A DNA stretch of 64,000 nucleotides from Sphingomonas aerophila (GTDB lineage: Bacteria > Pseudomonadota > Alphaproteobacteria > Sphingomonadales > Sphingomonadaceae), in assembly GCF_014199305.1 (NCBI RefSeq), contig NZ_JACIJK010000005.1, positions 186,001-250,000 of the forward strand. Direction: 5' to 3'. A program made the translations under genes and the position numbers. The notes under the pieces are model-generated. The model made no database searches. It was given only the letters and a program-made list of their open reading frames with translations, and was not told the origin of the DNA. Shown piece by piece: positions 17,713 through 26,422 of this stretch. Numbering within the stretch: position 1 is the first letter of the stretch; the number at the start of each line of letters is the position of its first letter.

Positions 17713-17959
17713 TCGGCACCGCACCGACGGGACAGTCGAGGCGAGAGTCGGTCGACATGGCAGCCCGTCTCGACCGCGAACTCACATTAATATCCGTAGT
17801 TTTCGGGTGGGCTGTTTGCGAATGACCCGCCCCGGCGACAGCTTGTTCGGCAGGAACGTGCGACTTCGGGGCACAGCCAGAAGCGGCTCCGTGCAAGCAA
17901 CACTTAACTTCGCGCCCGATGAGTGAGACAATGCAAATCCGTACAGAAGGAGCGCACCC

Positions 17960-18388
17960 TTGACCATCGGGGCAATCGTAAAGGCGCGGAATGCTGAGAT
18001 ATTCGCTCTTCGCCCAGACCAGAACATTGCGGATGCGGTGTCGCTGTTCGCGACACACCGTATCGGCGCAGCTCCCGTCCTGAAGGGCGAGGAGGTCGCC
18101 GGCATCTTCTCCGAACGCGACGTCATCCGATGTGTCCAGGAACACGGAACGGCAGCGCTGGGGCTCAGCATTTCCGAGGTGATGACCACGCCGGCACTGA
18201 CGGTCACGCCCGACGAACAGGTATTGGGCGCCTTGTCGCTGATGACTCATCGCCGCGTCCGGCACCTGCCCGTGGTTGCGGAAGGACGTCTGGTTGGTTT
18301 CGTATCGATCGGCGACCTGGTGAAATTCAGGATCGATCAGGTGGAGGCCGACGCTGCTGCCATGCGCGCCTATATTCAACAGGCCTAA
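17960..18388 (+). CDS. CBS-domain protein
   Basis: Protein of 142 residues made almost entirely of two CBS motifs that together bind an adenine nucleotide. The first holds NIADAVSLFATHRIGAAPVL and GIFSERDVIR; the second follows MTTPALTVTPDEQ and holds MTHRRVRHLPVV and GFVSIGDLVK. This stand-alone type is common in alphaproteobacteria and is thought to sense energy state or act as a small regulatory subunit. The start is TTG, supported by a strong AGAAGGAG seven bases upstream. It is not in an obvious operon. Confidence 0.9.
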   Translation: MTIGAIVKARNAEIFALRPDQNIADAVSLFATHRIGAAPVLKGEEVAGIFSERDVIRCVQEHGTAALGLSISEVMTTPALTVTPDEQVLGALSLMTHRRVRHLPVVAEGRLVGFVSIGDLVKFRIDQVEADAAAMRAYIQQA

Positions 18389-18637
18389 CAGGCCCGGGCC
18401 CGACGATAAGGGAACTGCCGAGCGGTCCCGGGTTGTCGCATCGTCCGCATTTCAATGACGTTGCCCGTGGGCGTGAAGCCCGCCTCCCTATGCCCTAAAT
18501 CGCGCTGACTGGGCGTTGGTAGAGGGGGCTCGCGGATCCTGGACCATGGCGAGGCCTGTCGAAAAGGCGTATAACGCCGTCCTTCCGAGCCGAAGGACAA
18601 GCAGCACCGACTCGACCGATCATTCAGGACAGCCGCC

Positions 18638-19429
18638 ATGATCACGCTGAACCCCGTCGCAGGTCACCATCTTGCAGACAGTCCCAATGTCCGCCGCATC
18701 TCCGCAGGCGACCTAAATTGGGCGCTGGCAGAAGGGTGGCGCGACTTCCGGGAAAAACGCGGAGACATCCTGTTCGTGGGCGTGTTGTACCCGGTGATCT
18801 GCCTGGTGGCGATCGTGGTCACCTTCAACAACCCGCTGATGCCCTTGTTCTTCCCGCTGGTCGCAGGCCTGTCCATCGCCGGTCCAGCAGTTGCGTCCGG
18901 CTTCTACGAGTTGGCGCGTCGACGTGAACGCGGCGACGACCCGAGCTGGTGGCATTTTCTCGACCCGCTGAAAGGGCGCAGTCGCCTGCCGATCGCAACG
19001 CTTACCTTCATGCTCGGCGCGTTGTTCGTTGGGTGGCTGATCGTTGCTTATGCCATTTACGGCGCAACCTTCGGGTTTGCGGCGCCGCTCGACATCGGCA
19101 CCTTTTTGAGGGACCTGTTCACAACGCCCGCCGGCTGGGCGTTGATCGCGCTTGGCAACCTTGCCGGACTGGCATTCGCGATCGTGACGCTGGTGGTCGC
19201 AGTGGTGTCGTTTCCCATGGTGGTCGACAAGCCGGTTGATGCGAGCATTGCGATCCGCACCTCGGTCGCGGCGACGATGCGTAACCCGCGCGAGATATTC
19301 GGTTGGGGACTGCGAGTGGCCGGGCTGTTGTTTCTCGGAACCCTGCCAGCCGGCATCGGCCTTGCCATCGTCCTGCCCTGGCTGGGCTATGCAACCTGGC
19401 ACCTGTACACGCGGCTGGTCGAGCGGTGA
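18638..19429 (+). CDS. DUF2189 integral membrane protein
   Basis: Inner-membrane protein of 263 residues. The DUF2189 hallmark is visible: RISAGDLNWALAEGWRDF near the start, then six hydrophobic segments (roughly 45-63, 66-88, 120-150, 172-195, 219-240 and the end). The conserved ending is WLGYATWHLYTRLVER. Its function is unknown; family members occur widely in alphaproteobacteria, sometimes near cytochrome oxidase genes, but no such genes are here. Confidence 0.9.
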   Translation: MITLNPVAGHHLADSPNVRRISAGDLNWALAEGWRDFREKRGDILFVGVLYPVICLVAIVVTFNNPLMPLFFPLVAGLSIAGPAVASGFYELARRRERGDDPSWWHFLDPLKGRSRLPIATLTFMLGALFVGWLIVAYAIYGATFGFAAPLDIGTFLRDLFTTPAGWALIALGNLAGLAFAIVTLVVAVVSFPMVVDKPVDASIAIRTSVAATMRNPREIFGWGLRVAGLLFLGTLPAGIGLAIVLPWLGYATWHLYTRLVER

Positions 19430-19521
19430 CTGTTGGCGGCCGATAACGCGACCGATCGCGGCTACCGTGTCGCTGCGCGCCCGCAAGCTGCGTTGACGAA
19501 CGTGATAGGATCCGACCGCCA

Positions 19522-19728
19522 ATGCTGTTGATCATGGCCCTGGCAATCGCTTCGCCACCGTCGTGTACTGACGTCAGGCGAGAGTGCCGGGCATGCACGG
19601 GATCGGGAGGAGTTAGGCACTGCTCCAACGTGGCGATTGCTTGCCAGCCCATCGTCCGCGTTTGCCACGCGAAAACTGGCACGACCTCCTCAGGCCGGCC
19701 AGCGCCAAGCAAAGCTGCCGGCAGATAG
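19522..19728 (+). CDS. possible small cysteine-rich secreted protein
   Basis: A 67-residue frame begins with a short hydrophobic stretch (MLLIMALAIASPP) followed by a segment with regularly spaced cysteines: CTDVRRECRACTGSGG, RHCSNVAIACQ and VRVC. The pattern looks like an exported disulfide-bonded peptide, and the cysteines stop where the hydrophilic tail begins. No good ribosome-binding site is visible, and the last 20 residues look non-conserved. It is the only plausible gene between 19430 and 19831; the rest of that gap shows nothing. Confidence 0.4.
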   Translation: MLLIMALAIASPPSCTDVRRECRACTGSGGVRHCSNVAIACQPIVRVCHAKTGTTSSGRPAPSKAAGR

Positions 19729-19831
19729 CATCGAAACCCCATGGCAGGCGTGCCACGGCCCGAGTATCGCCCGACAGGCCGTTTAGCCGATCAGAACAAC
19801 TGGCCGGTCGACTACCGCCCAAGGATGAAAG

Positions 19832-20706
19832 CTATTGGAGCGGCAGTTCACTGGCTGCGGCTGATGTCAGGTACCCCTCCCTCACCAGATACGAGCGCAG
19901 CGCCGCCGGGTAACCTGCTGGCTCAGGACGATAGTGGGAGAGCATCAGTCGCCAAGCGAATGCAGCCTGCCCCAGCCGAGCCGCGTCGGCGACGAAGGCC
20001 GCACAGCTCCCGTTGCGCTCTCGCTCTGTTGAAAAACAGACACGGCGGTGGGCGGTCAAATCGCGCGCGAACAGCGGCCGCACGGATGGGCTGGCCGAGA
20101 TATCGACGCTTCGCCCGTCACGGATCGTCAGTACCAGCGGAGGCCGGGGCACGCATGCGTTACACTCGTGCGAATGGTTGAAGCCTGGTGCTTCCAGCAC
20201 AAAGCCGGGTTGACCCTCTTTCATGAGACGTCGGGGTAACATCGCCACCTCGCCGAACAGCTTCGTGCTGCCGTCGTGTTCCAGCGGCACGGCATGGAAG
20301 CCGCCGACCACTGGCTCGATCACCGTCACGGCGGTTTATCCGGCCGAACCGCCCCACTGATTGTCAACCACCGCACCCAGCCGCCCCCGGCCGGGCCCGA
20401 GGCGGACGATGGCGACGCGGACGAACGATGCCTGTCGGTCGCTGATCATTTCGAACGGTGGGAGGCCCGGCTGGCTTACCGTGACGGTCGCCTGATTGCT
20501 TACGCCTTCGAACCGGCAACCCTCATTCTGCGCCGGCGATTGGCAGGGGTGGCCGCGACCTTGACCGAGACGCCGCCGGCCTTGAGTGACAGAGTCTCTA
20601 CGGGATGGATGCCCCAGGTCTGGAAAGAACCCGGCGGCACCGCCTCCGTTCGTTCCGGAGCCGCGCCGAGCAGCAGCGCGGGCAGCAGGCAGGCTAGCAC
20701 GCGCAC
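19832..20706 (-). pseudogene. secreted hypothetical protein broken by one frameshift and one stop
   Basis: From GTG 20706 the minus strand encodes a signal peptide (RVLACLLPALLLGAAP) and mature start (VPPGSFQTWGIHPVE) up to VKVAATPANRRRR. Between about 20500 and 20545 the frame changes by one base and continues as RFEGVSNQATVTV, then FVRVAIVRLGPGRG and VVDNQWGGSAG. A TAA at 20338-20336 interrupts this second frame, which then goes on in the same frame with TAVTVIEPVVGGF, HECNACVPRPPLVLTIRDGR and NGSCAAFVADAARLG to a stop at 19832. Total coding length would be about 290 residues. Cysteines are kept. I do not recognise a function. Sequencing error could explain both lesions but is less likely for two. 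Confidence 0.6.
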
Positions 20707-20836
20707 GGCAAGTTCTCCGCCGGAGGTCAATCACCAGATAAGGCCATGTGTCTGGCAGGCCTGCAAGGGGCAGGATCCACCTACCGCCGCTGACCACGTT
20801 CTCTCTTCACAGTGGGCCTCCCGGCGTGACCAGACG

Positions 20837-21601
20837 TCATTCGCCCTTGAATTGCCCAGGCCGACGCTCGTTCACGGCTCGCACTCCTTCCGCGAAGTCG
20901 GCCGTCTTCTGGAGCCAGGCCTGTTCGGCAAGTTCATAGTGCGTCTGCCGCTCGACCAGCGCGGCCACATCTCCCCGGAGCGTGGCACGGGTGGACTGCA
21001 CGGCCAGCGGTGCGCCCGCCGCGATCTCGTCCGCCAGCGCGAGCGCAGCCTCGTCGAGCATGTTCGGCGCGACCACCTGATCGGCGAGACCCCAGGCGCC
21101 GGCCTCCTCTCCGCGAATACGCCGGCCCGTGAGCAGCATCAGCGCCGCCTTTTGGCGCCCGACGACCCGCTCCAGCACAGCGGAGATGCCGAAGCCCGGG
21201 TGGAAACCGAGCTGGACGAAGTTCGCGACAAAGCGCGCCTCGATGCTTGCGACGCGAAAGTCGGCCACAAGCGCCAGTCCCAGCCCCGCACCCACAGCCG
21301 CGCCCTGCACTGCCGCTACCACAGGCTTTTTCACGGCGAACAAGCGAGCCGCAGCGACGTAGAAGGGGTTCCGCTGTTCGCCGACCCCATCCTCGACCGG
21401 GTTCTTGGTTGCCAGGTCCGCACCGGCGCAGAACACCCGGCCTTCGGACCGGAGCACGATGCAGCGCACGTTACGGTCGGCATCGGCCGCGTCGAAAGCT
21501 GCGCCGATCGCCCGCAACATCTCGAGATCGGCATGGTTGTGCGGCGGCCGGGCAAAGGTCACCACCTCAACATGCCCTACGCGGCTGGTGGACACGGTCA
21601 T
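20837..21601 (-). CDS. enoyl-CoA hydratase/isomerase family protein
   Basis: Crotonase-fold protein of 254 residues. The oxyanion-hole segments are present: [12 protein letters not shown] in the first half and [21 protein letters not shown] in the second. The usual catalytic glutamates are replaced: [11 protein letters not shown] has no Glu at the first position, so it may be an isomerase or hydrolase-like member rather than a true hydratase. ATG 21601 gives the standard short N-terminus ([16 protein letters not shown]); the frame extends ten codons further to 21631. It is divergent from the thiolase at 21714, so both are probably part of a fatty-acid or related CoA-ester pathway. Confidence 0.9.
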   Translation of the reverse strand: MTVSTSRVGHVEVVTFARPPHNHADLEMLRAIGAAFDAADADRNVRCIVLRSEGRVFCAGADLATKNPVEDGVGEQRNPFYVAAARLFAVKKPVVAAVQGAAVGAGLGLALVADFRVASIEARFVANFVQLGFHPGFGISAVLERVVGRQKAALMLLTGRRIRGEEAGAWGLADQVVAPNMLDEAALALADEIAAGAPLAVQSTRATLRGDVAALVERQTHYELAEQAWLQKTADFAEGVRAVNERRPGQFKGE

Positions 21602-21713
21602 CTGCCTGCACTCCCCGATCGTTCGCGCCATCCCGTGCCGTCAAACATGCGCTTCGACAAGCGGCTGTCGAGCGGGTAAGGCACCATACCCATTCTTCAA
21701 AGAGGCCAACCTC

Positions 21714-22910
21714 ATGCGCGAAGCCGCGATCGTGTCCACCGCCCGCACCGGCATCGGCAAGGCATATCGCGGCTATTTCAACGCCACTGAAGCACCCGTG
21801 CTCGCCGGTCATGTGCTTGATGCCGCACTCGCCCGTGCTGGCATCGACCCCGCGCGGGTCGACGAGGTGTTCTGGGGCGTCGGCAACCAATGGGGGACCC
21901 AGGGCGGCAATGCCGGGCGCATGGCCGTGTTCGCGGGCGGCCTGCCCCGTTCCGTCCCGGCGCTCACGCTCGACCGCAAGTGCGGCTCGGGCCTCACCAC
22001 CGTGGCTCTCGCCGCGCGGTCGATCATGTGCGACGAGATCGACGTTGCGCTGGCGGGCGGGATGGAGTCGATCAGCTTTACTGTCACCAAGGACGCGCCC
22101 CGCTTCGTCAACCAGAGCGTGACGTCCCAAGTGCCCGCCGCGTACATCCCCATGATCGAAACGGCCGAAATCGTTGCAGAGCGCTACGGCATCTCTCGCG
22201 AAGCGCAGGACGCGTATGGCGCGCAAAGCCAGCAGCGCGCCGCCGCCGCGCTTGCCCGCGGCGCCTTCGATGACGAGATTGCACCAATCACGGTCGAAAA
22301 GGCGCTGCTCGACAGGGAGGGGAACCGTACCGGCACCGAGACGGTAACCGTGACGCAGGACGAAGGCATCCGCCCCGGCACCACGGCAGAAGCGCTCGCT
22401 GGCCTCAAGACGGTGTGGCCGGGCGGCGCCTTTACCGGGCCGGGCAGCAGCGTCACCGCGGGCAACGCGAGCCAGCTCTCTGACGGCGCCTCTGCCCAGT
22501 TGCTGATGGATCGGGCCACGGCAGAGCGCGAAGGGGTGCCGATCCTGGGTATCTATCGCGGGTTCCAGGCGGCCGGGTGCGAGCCCGACGAGATGGGGAT
22601 CGGCCCTGTCTTTGCCGTCCCTAAGCTGCTCGCTCGCGCCGGACTTTCGGTGCAGGATATCGGTTTGTGGGAACTGAACGAGGCGTTCGCGTCGCAATGC
22701 CTTTATTGCCGCGACACACTCTGCATCGACCCCGACCGCTACAACGTCAATGGCGGCGCGATCGCGGTCGGGCATCCGTTCGGCATGACCGGCAGCCGGC
22801 TGGTCGGCCACGCCCTGATCGAGGGGCGTCGTCGCGGGGTGCGTTGGGTCGTGGTGTCGATGTGCACCGCCGGCGGCATGGGCGCGGCGGGGTTGTTCGA
22901 AATCGTCTGA
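21714..22910 (+). CDS. thiolase family acetyl-CoA acyltransferase
   Basis: Thiolase of 398 residues that condenses or cleaves beta-ketoacyl-CoA. The acylated cysteine is in [10 protein letters not shown] (about residue 88), the histidine in [12 protein letters not shown] and the second cysteine in [17 protein letters not shown] appears near residue 325. ATG 21714 is chosen because an AAGAGG ribosome-binding site lies nine bases upstream and the protein then starts with the canonical [16 protein letters not shown]; the frame is open further upstream but has no homology there. Probably a degradative acetyl-CoA acyltransferase working with the neighbouring crotonase-fold enzyme. Confidence 0.95.
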   Translation: MREAAIVSTARTGIGKAYRGYFNATEAPVLAGHVLDAALARAGIDPARVDEVFWGVGNQWGTQGGNAGRMAVFAGGLPRSVPALTLDRKCGSGLTTVALAARSIMCDEIDVALAGGMESISFTVTKDAPRFVNQSVTSQVPAAYIPMIETAEIVAERYGISREAQDAYGAQSQQRAAAALARGAFDDEIAPITVEKALLDREGNRTGTETVTVTQDEGIRPGTTAEALAGLKTVWPGGAFTGPGSSVTAGNASQLSDGASAQLLMDRATAEREGVPILGIYRGFQAAGCEPDEMGIGPVFAVPKLLARAGLSVQDIGLWELNEAFASQCLYCRDTLCIDPDRYNVNGGAIAVGHPFGMTGSRLVGHALIEGRRRGVRWVVVSMCTAGGMGAAGLFEIV

Positions 22911-22913
22911 CGA

Positions 22914-23810
22914 TCAGGCCTTGGCCGGTTCCCCTCGCCGCGCCGCTCGTACGCTGTCGAACGCGTACAGCGCACAGCCCGTCCAGATCAGGGCAAAGGT
23001 GACGAAGTGGACGGGACGAAGCGGCTCCCCGAACAACAGCACCGCTTGCAGGAACTGCAGCGTCGGCGCGAGATACTGGAGCAGGCCCATCGTCGCATAG
23101 CGGAGGCGCCGGGCGGCGGCCGCGAACATCAGCAGCGGCGCGGCGGTTACAGCGCCCGCCAGCACCAGCAGCGCGTCGAGACGCGCGTCGTGTCCCCACG
23201 CGCCTTGCCCATGCGCGCCTGCCCACCAGATCACACCCAGCGCAACCGGCCCGAGCAGCAGCGTTTCCACCGTCAGGCCGCCCAGCGCGTCGATCGCGGC
23301 CACTTTTCGAACCAGCCCGTAAAAGCCGAAGCTCAGGGCCAGGGCGATGCTGATCCACAATTGCCCCCCGCCGTTGATCGCGAGCACCACCACCCCCGCG
23401 GCCGCGATCGCCACCGCAACCCACTGCACCCGCGACACGCGCTCGCCGAGCACGACCACCCCCAGCGCGACGTTGACCAGCGGGTTGATGAAGTAACCAA
23501 GGCTCGCTTCAAGCACATGCGCGTGCTGAACAGCCCAGATATACACCAGCCAGTTTACCGCGATCAGCGCCGCACTGGCGCAGAGCAGGCCAAGGGTCCG
23601 CCCCCGCGCGGCCGCCCAAATCGCCCGCACCCGGCGCAGCGCGACCACGATCACGGCCAGCAGCAACAGCGACCAGACCACCCGGTGGCTCAGCACCTGT
23701 AACGAGGGCACCGTGTGCAGCAGCTTCAGATACAGCGGCAGCAGTCCCCAACTCACATAAGCGGCGACACCGAGGACCAGGCCGGTGCGGAGTGGGGCCG
23801 TGTTTGCCAT
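22914..23810 (-). CDS. rarD: EamA-type permease RarD
   Basis: Inner-membrane protein of 298 residues with ten predicted hydrophobic helices in two EamA repeats. The RarD pattern is recognisable: SWGLLPLYLKLL near the start, LSHRVVWSLLLL, NWLVYIWAVQHAHVLEASLGYFINPL and LQYLAPTLQFLQAVLLFGEP. The substrate is unproven; RarD was named for chloramphenicol sensitivity in other bacteria. Its end lies 3 bases from the thiolase stop in convergent orientation. Confidence 0.93.
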   Translation of the reverse strand: MANTAPLRTGLVLGVAAYVSWGLLPLYLKLLHTVPSLQVLSHRVVWSLLLLAVIVVALRRVRAIWAAARGRTLGLLCASAALIAVNWLVYIWAVQHAHVLEASLGYFINPLVNVALGVVVLGERVSRVQWVAVAIAAAGVVVLAINGGGQLWISIALALSFGFYGLVRKVAAIDALGGLTVETLLLGPVALGVIWWAGAHGQGAWGHDARLDALLVLAGAVTAAPLLMFAAAARRLRYATMGLLQYLAPTLQFLQAVLLFGEPLRPVHFVTFALIWTGCALYAFDSVRAARRGEPAKA

Positions 23811-23875
23811 CGCGGCCTTGTCGCGATGCAGCGACCTTCACGCAACCCGCCACCCCGCCGGTTCGTTGAGCCGCC

Positions 23876-24763
23876 ATGACCGACACCATTGTTCTGGCTG
23901 GCGCGACCGGCGATCTGGGCGGGCGCATCGCCGCGGCGCTGCTGAAGCGAGGAGCAGCCGTGCGCGCGCTGGTCCGCGCCGATACGCCGCGCGATCGGGT
24001 CGAGGCACTTGGACGGCTCGGGGCCGAAATCGTGCTGGTCAGGTTTGCCGACTCGGCAGCCATGACCAACGCCTGTCGTGGTGCGAGCTGCGTCGTGTCC
24101 GCGCTGAGCGGGCTGGAGGACGTCATCATCACCGCGCAGGGGCAGCTTCTCAACGCGGCCGTGTCGGCAGGGGTGCCGCGCTTCATCCCGTCCGACTTCG
24201 CGCTAGACTATCGCGCGATCCCGCCGGGGCTGAACCGGAACTTCGACCTTCGCCGCCACTTCAGGCGGAACCTCGACACCGCTCCCATCCGCGCGACATC
24301 GATCTGGAACGGCGGCTTCATGGACATGCTGTCAGGGCAGATGCCGCTGATCCAGCGCCCGATCTATCGTGTTCTGTACTGGCAGGACCCTTATGTCCGC
24401 TTTCCGTTGACGACCAAGGACGACACCGCCGCCTTCACCGCGGCCGCCGCGCTGGACCCGGACGCCCCGCGCGACCTGCACATTGCGGGTAGCAGCGTTT
24501 CGGCACGCGATCTGGTCCGGATCATGGAGGGGGTTACCGGCGAACGATACAAGCTGTTCCGCGCCGGCACCCTGCGCGGCCTTTCTCGGCTGATCGGGTT
24601 CACACGGACGCTGTTCCCGCAAAAGGGAGAGGTGTTCCCGGCCTGGCAAGGCATGCAGTATCTGCACAACATGTTCGCCGGCCTGGCCCCTGCGGAGGGC
24701 ACCGACAACGACCGCTACCCCGGGATCAGTTGGACCCGAGCGGAGGACCTGCTGGCGCGTTAG
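23876..24763 (+). CDS. NmrA-like NAD(P)-binding oxidoreductase
   Basis: Atypical short-chain dehydrogenase of 295 residues related to NmrA and isoflavone-reductase-like aromatic reductases. The dinucleotide loop is LAGATGDLGGRIAAALL and RALVRADTPRDRV follows the second strand. FIPSDFALDYR is the family's equivalent of the active-site region. There is no classical YxxxK. Substrate unknown. Its last 38 bases overlap the end of the convergent YciI-like gene. Confidence 0.87.
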   Translation: MTDTIVLAGATGDLGGRIAAALLKRGAAVRALVRADTPRDRVEALGRLGAEIVLVRFADSAAMTNACRGASCVVSALSGLEDVIITAQGQLLNAAVSAGVPRFIPSDFALDYRAIPPGLNRNFDLRRHFRRNLDTAPIRATSIWNGGFMDMLSGQMPLIQRPIYRVLYWQDPYVRFPLTTKDDTAAFTAAAALDPDAPRDLHIAGSSVSARDLVRIMEGVTGERYKLFRAGTLRGLSRLIGFTRTLFPQKGEVFPAWQGMQYLHNMFAGLAPAEGTDNDRYPGISWTRAEDLLAR

Positions 24764-25055
24764 CCGGGTGGACGGGATCGGCCGCCCGCTCGCCCACCAC
24801 GGTTCGCCACGGGAGCACGCGCCAGCCTGTGGCGAGGCCGTTCGTCACATAAGGGTCGGCCGCCGCGAATGCCTCGGCGCCCTCACGGGTCGCGAACAGC
24901 AACAACGCTTCCTCGACCGGCTCGCCCGCCGCGCCGCCCAGGATCAGATCGCCGCCATCCACCGCGGTCCAGGCCAGCCGCAGATGCTCATCGCGATAGT
25001 GTGCCCGGCGCTCGAGGTAATCGGGCGCGAGGGCGTAGCGGAACAGCCAGTGCAC
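24726..25055 (-). CDS. YciI-like protein
   Basis: Small ferredoxin-like-fold protein of 109 residues. It opens MHWLFRYALAPDYLERRAHYRDEHL, where the His after the hydrophobic strand and the RxxYRxxHL helix match YciI. GGDLILGGAAGEP and FAAADPYVTNGL are the other conserved blocks. Function is unclear in the family. The start lies two bases after the E2 stop of the branched-chain dehydrogenase unit, so it is its last gene. The C-terminal 20 residues overlap the neighbour on the other strand and are not conserved. Confidence 0.88.
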   Translation of the reverse strand: MHWLFRYALAPDYLERRAHYRDEHLRLAWTAVDGGDLILGGAAGEPVEEALLLFATREGAEAFAAADPYVTNGLATGWRVLPWRTVVGERAADPVHPANAPAGPPLGSN

Positions 25056-25057
25056 GG

Positions 25058-26419
25058 TCAGTCCGCGAACAGCAGCACGGGCGTTTCCAGCAGCTTGCGC
25101 AGCGCCTGGACATAGCTCGCGGCGTCCCAGCCATCGACGACACGGTGGTCGCAGCTGATCGACATGTTCATCAGCTTTGCGCGGCGGATGTCATCGCCGT
25201 CAAAGACGGGGCGTTCCACAATCTTGTTGGGACCGATGATCGCGACCTGCGGCCGGTTGATCACCGGCGTTGTCGCGATGCCGCCAAGCGGCCCCAGGCT
25301 GGTGACGGTGATGGTGCCGCCGGCCAGTTCCGCCTGGGTCAGCTTGTTAGTGCGCGCCGCTTCGGCAAGCCGGCCGATCTCGGTCGCGAGCTGCCACACA
25401 TTTTTGTCCTGCGCGTCGCGGATCACCGGAACGGTCAGCCCGGCATCGGTCTGCGCCGCCATGCCCAGATGTACCCGGCCCGACCGCGTCACCACGCCCG
25501 CCTCGTCATCATACCGCGCGTTGATCATGGGGAAGTCGGGCAAGGTGCGACAGATGGCGACGATGATGAACGGCAACACCGTCAGCTTGGGTCGCCCGCC
25601 GCGGTTGGCGTTCAGATCGGCACGAACGCGCTCCAGCTCCGTCACGTCGATCTCGTCGACATAGGTGAAGTGCGGGATCGCGCGCTTGGATGCGGCCATG
25701 TTCTCCGCGATCTTGCGACGCATGCCGATGACGCGGACCTGCTCGTCCTCTCGCGCGCGGCTGGCGCCCGGCGCGGCGTAGCCCTGGCCGGCCGAGTAGC
25801 GAAGGAAGGCATCTAGGTCCGCGTGGCGAATGCGATCGCCTTCGGCGGGCCTGACCTGGCTCAGATCTACGCCAAGGTCCTTGGCGCGCGCCCGCACGGC
25901 GGGGGAGGCGAGGATAACCCGGTCTTCTTGCGCGACCGGCGAAGCCTCGGGTTCAGCATTGCGTGGCGCAGGAACGGCCGGTGTTTTCCCCGAAGCAACC
26001 TCTCCCGACGGGGGTCCGGCCCTTGTCGGGGAGCTGTCGATGCCAGACCGGGCCGGCGTGGTCATGCGGGCAGCCTCAGCCTCCTCGACCCCCGGGTTCT
26101 CCGCCTCATATTGCTCGGCGACTTCCGCCTGCTCGGGCGAGGGCGGCGCGGCCTCGACTTGGTCCGTGCCAGCCTCCGCATCCGTCTCGATCACTACCAG
26201 CGCGGAGCCGATCGGGACCTGGTCGCCGACCTCGCCCGCGAGTTCGACGATGGTACCCGCGACCGGGCTTTCCATCTCGACCGTCGCCTTGTCGGTCATC
26301 ATGTCGGCGATGTTCTGGTCTTCTTCGACCCGATCGCCGACCGCGACGTGCCAGGCGACGATCTCCGCCTCGGCGATACCCTCGCCGATGTCCGGCAGCT
26401 TGAAGGTGAAGCGCGCCAT
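25058..26419 (-). CDS. bkdB: branched-chain alpha-keto acid dehydrogenase E2 (dihydrolipoyl acyltransferase)
   Basis: E2 core of the branched-chain 2-oxoacid dehydrogenase, 453 residues. It transfers the acyl group from lipoyl to CoA. A single lipoyl domain covers about 1-80, with Lys44 in MTDKATVE as lipoylation site. A Pro/Ala/Glu linker follows, then the peripheral subunit-binding domain (about 167-208, VILASPAVRARAKDLGVDL) and the catalytic domain to the end, with His425 and Asp429 in CDHRVVDG. The E1 genes directly upstream with 3 bases between, and the lipoyl motif, favour the branched-chain complex over pyruvate dehydrogenase. No E3 gene is nearby. Confidence 0.95.
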   Translation of the reverse strand: MARFTFKLPDIGEGIAEAEIVAWHVAVGDRVEEDQNIADMMTDKATVEMESPVAGTIVELAGEVGDQVPIGSALVVIETDAEAGTDQVEAAPPSPEQAEVAEQYEAENPGVEEAEAARMTTPARSGIDSSPTRAGPPSGEVASGKTPAVPAPRNAEPEASPVAQEDRVILASPAVRARAKDLGVDLSQVRPAEGDRIRHADLDAFLRYSAGQGYAAPGASRAREDEQVRVIGMRRKIAENMAASKRAIPHFTYVDEIDVTELERVRADLNANRGGRPKLTVLPFIIVAICRTLPDFPMINARYDDEAGVVTRSGRVHLGMAAQTDAGLTVPVIRDAQDKNVWQLATEIGRLAEAARTNKLTQAELAGGTITVTSLGPLGGIATTPVINRPQVAIIGPNKIVERPVFDGDDIRRAKLMNMSISCDHRVVDGWDAASYVQALRKLLETPVLLFAD

Positions 26420-26422
26420 CGG

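Noticed and set aside
17713..17959. Short frames in the gap before the CBS gene
   Set aside because: No ribosome-binding site, motif or coherent composition; judged non-coding.
18389..18637. Frames in the gap before the DUF2189 gene
   Set aside because: Arg/Pro/Ser-rich shadow frames without signals.
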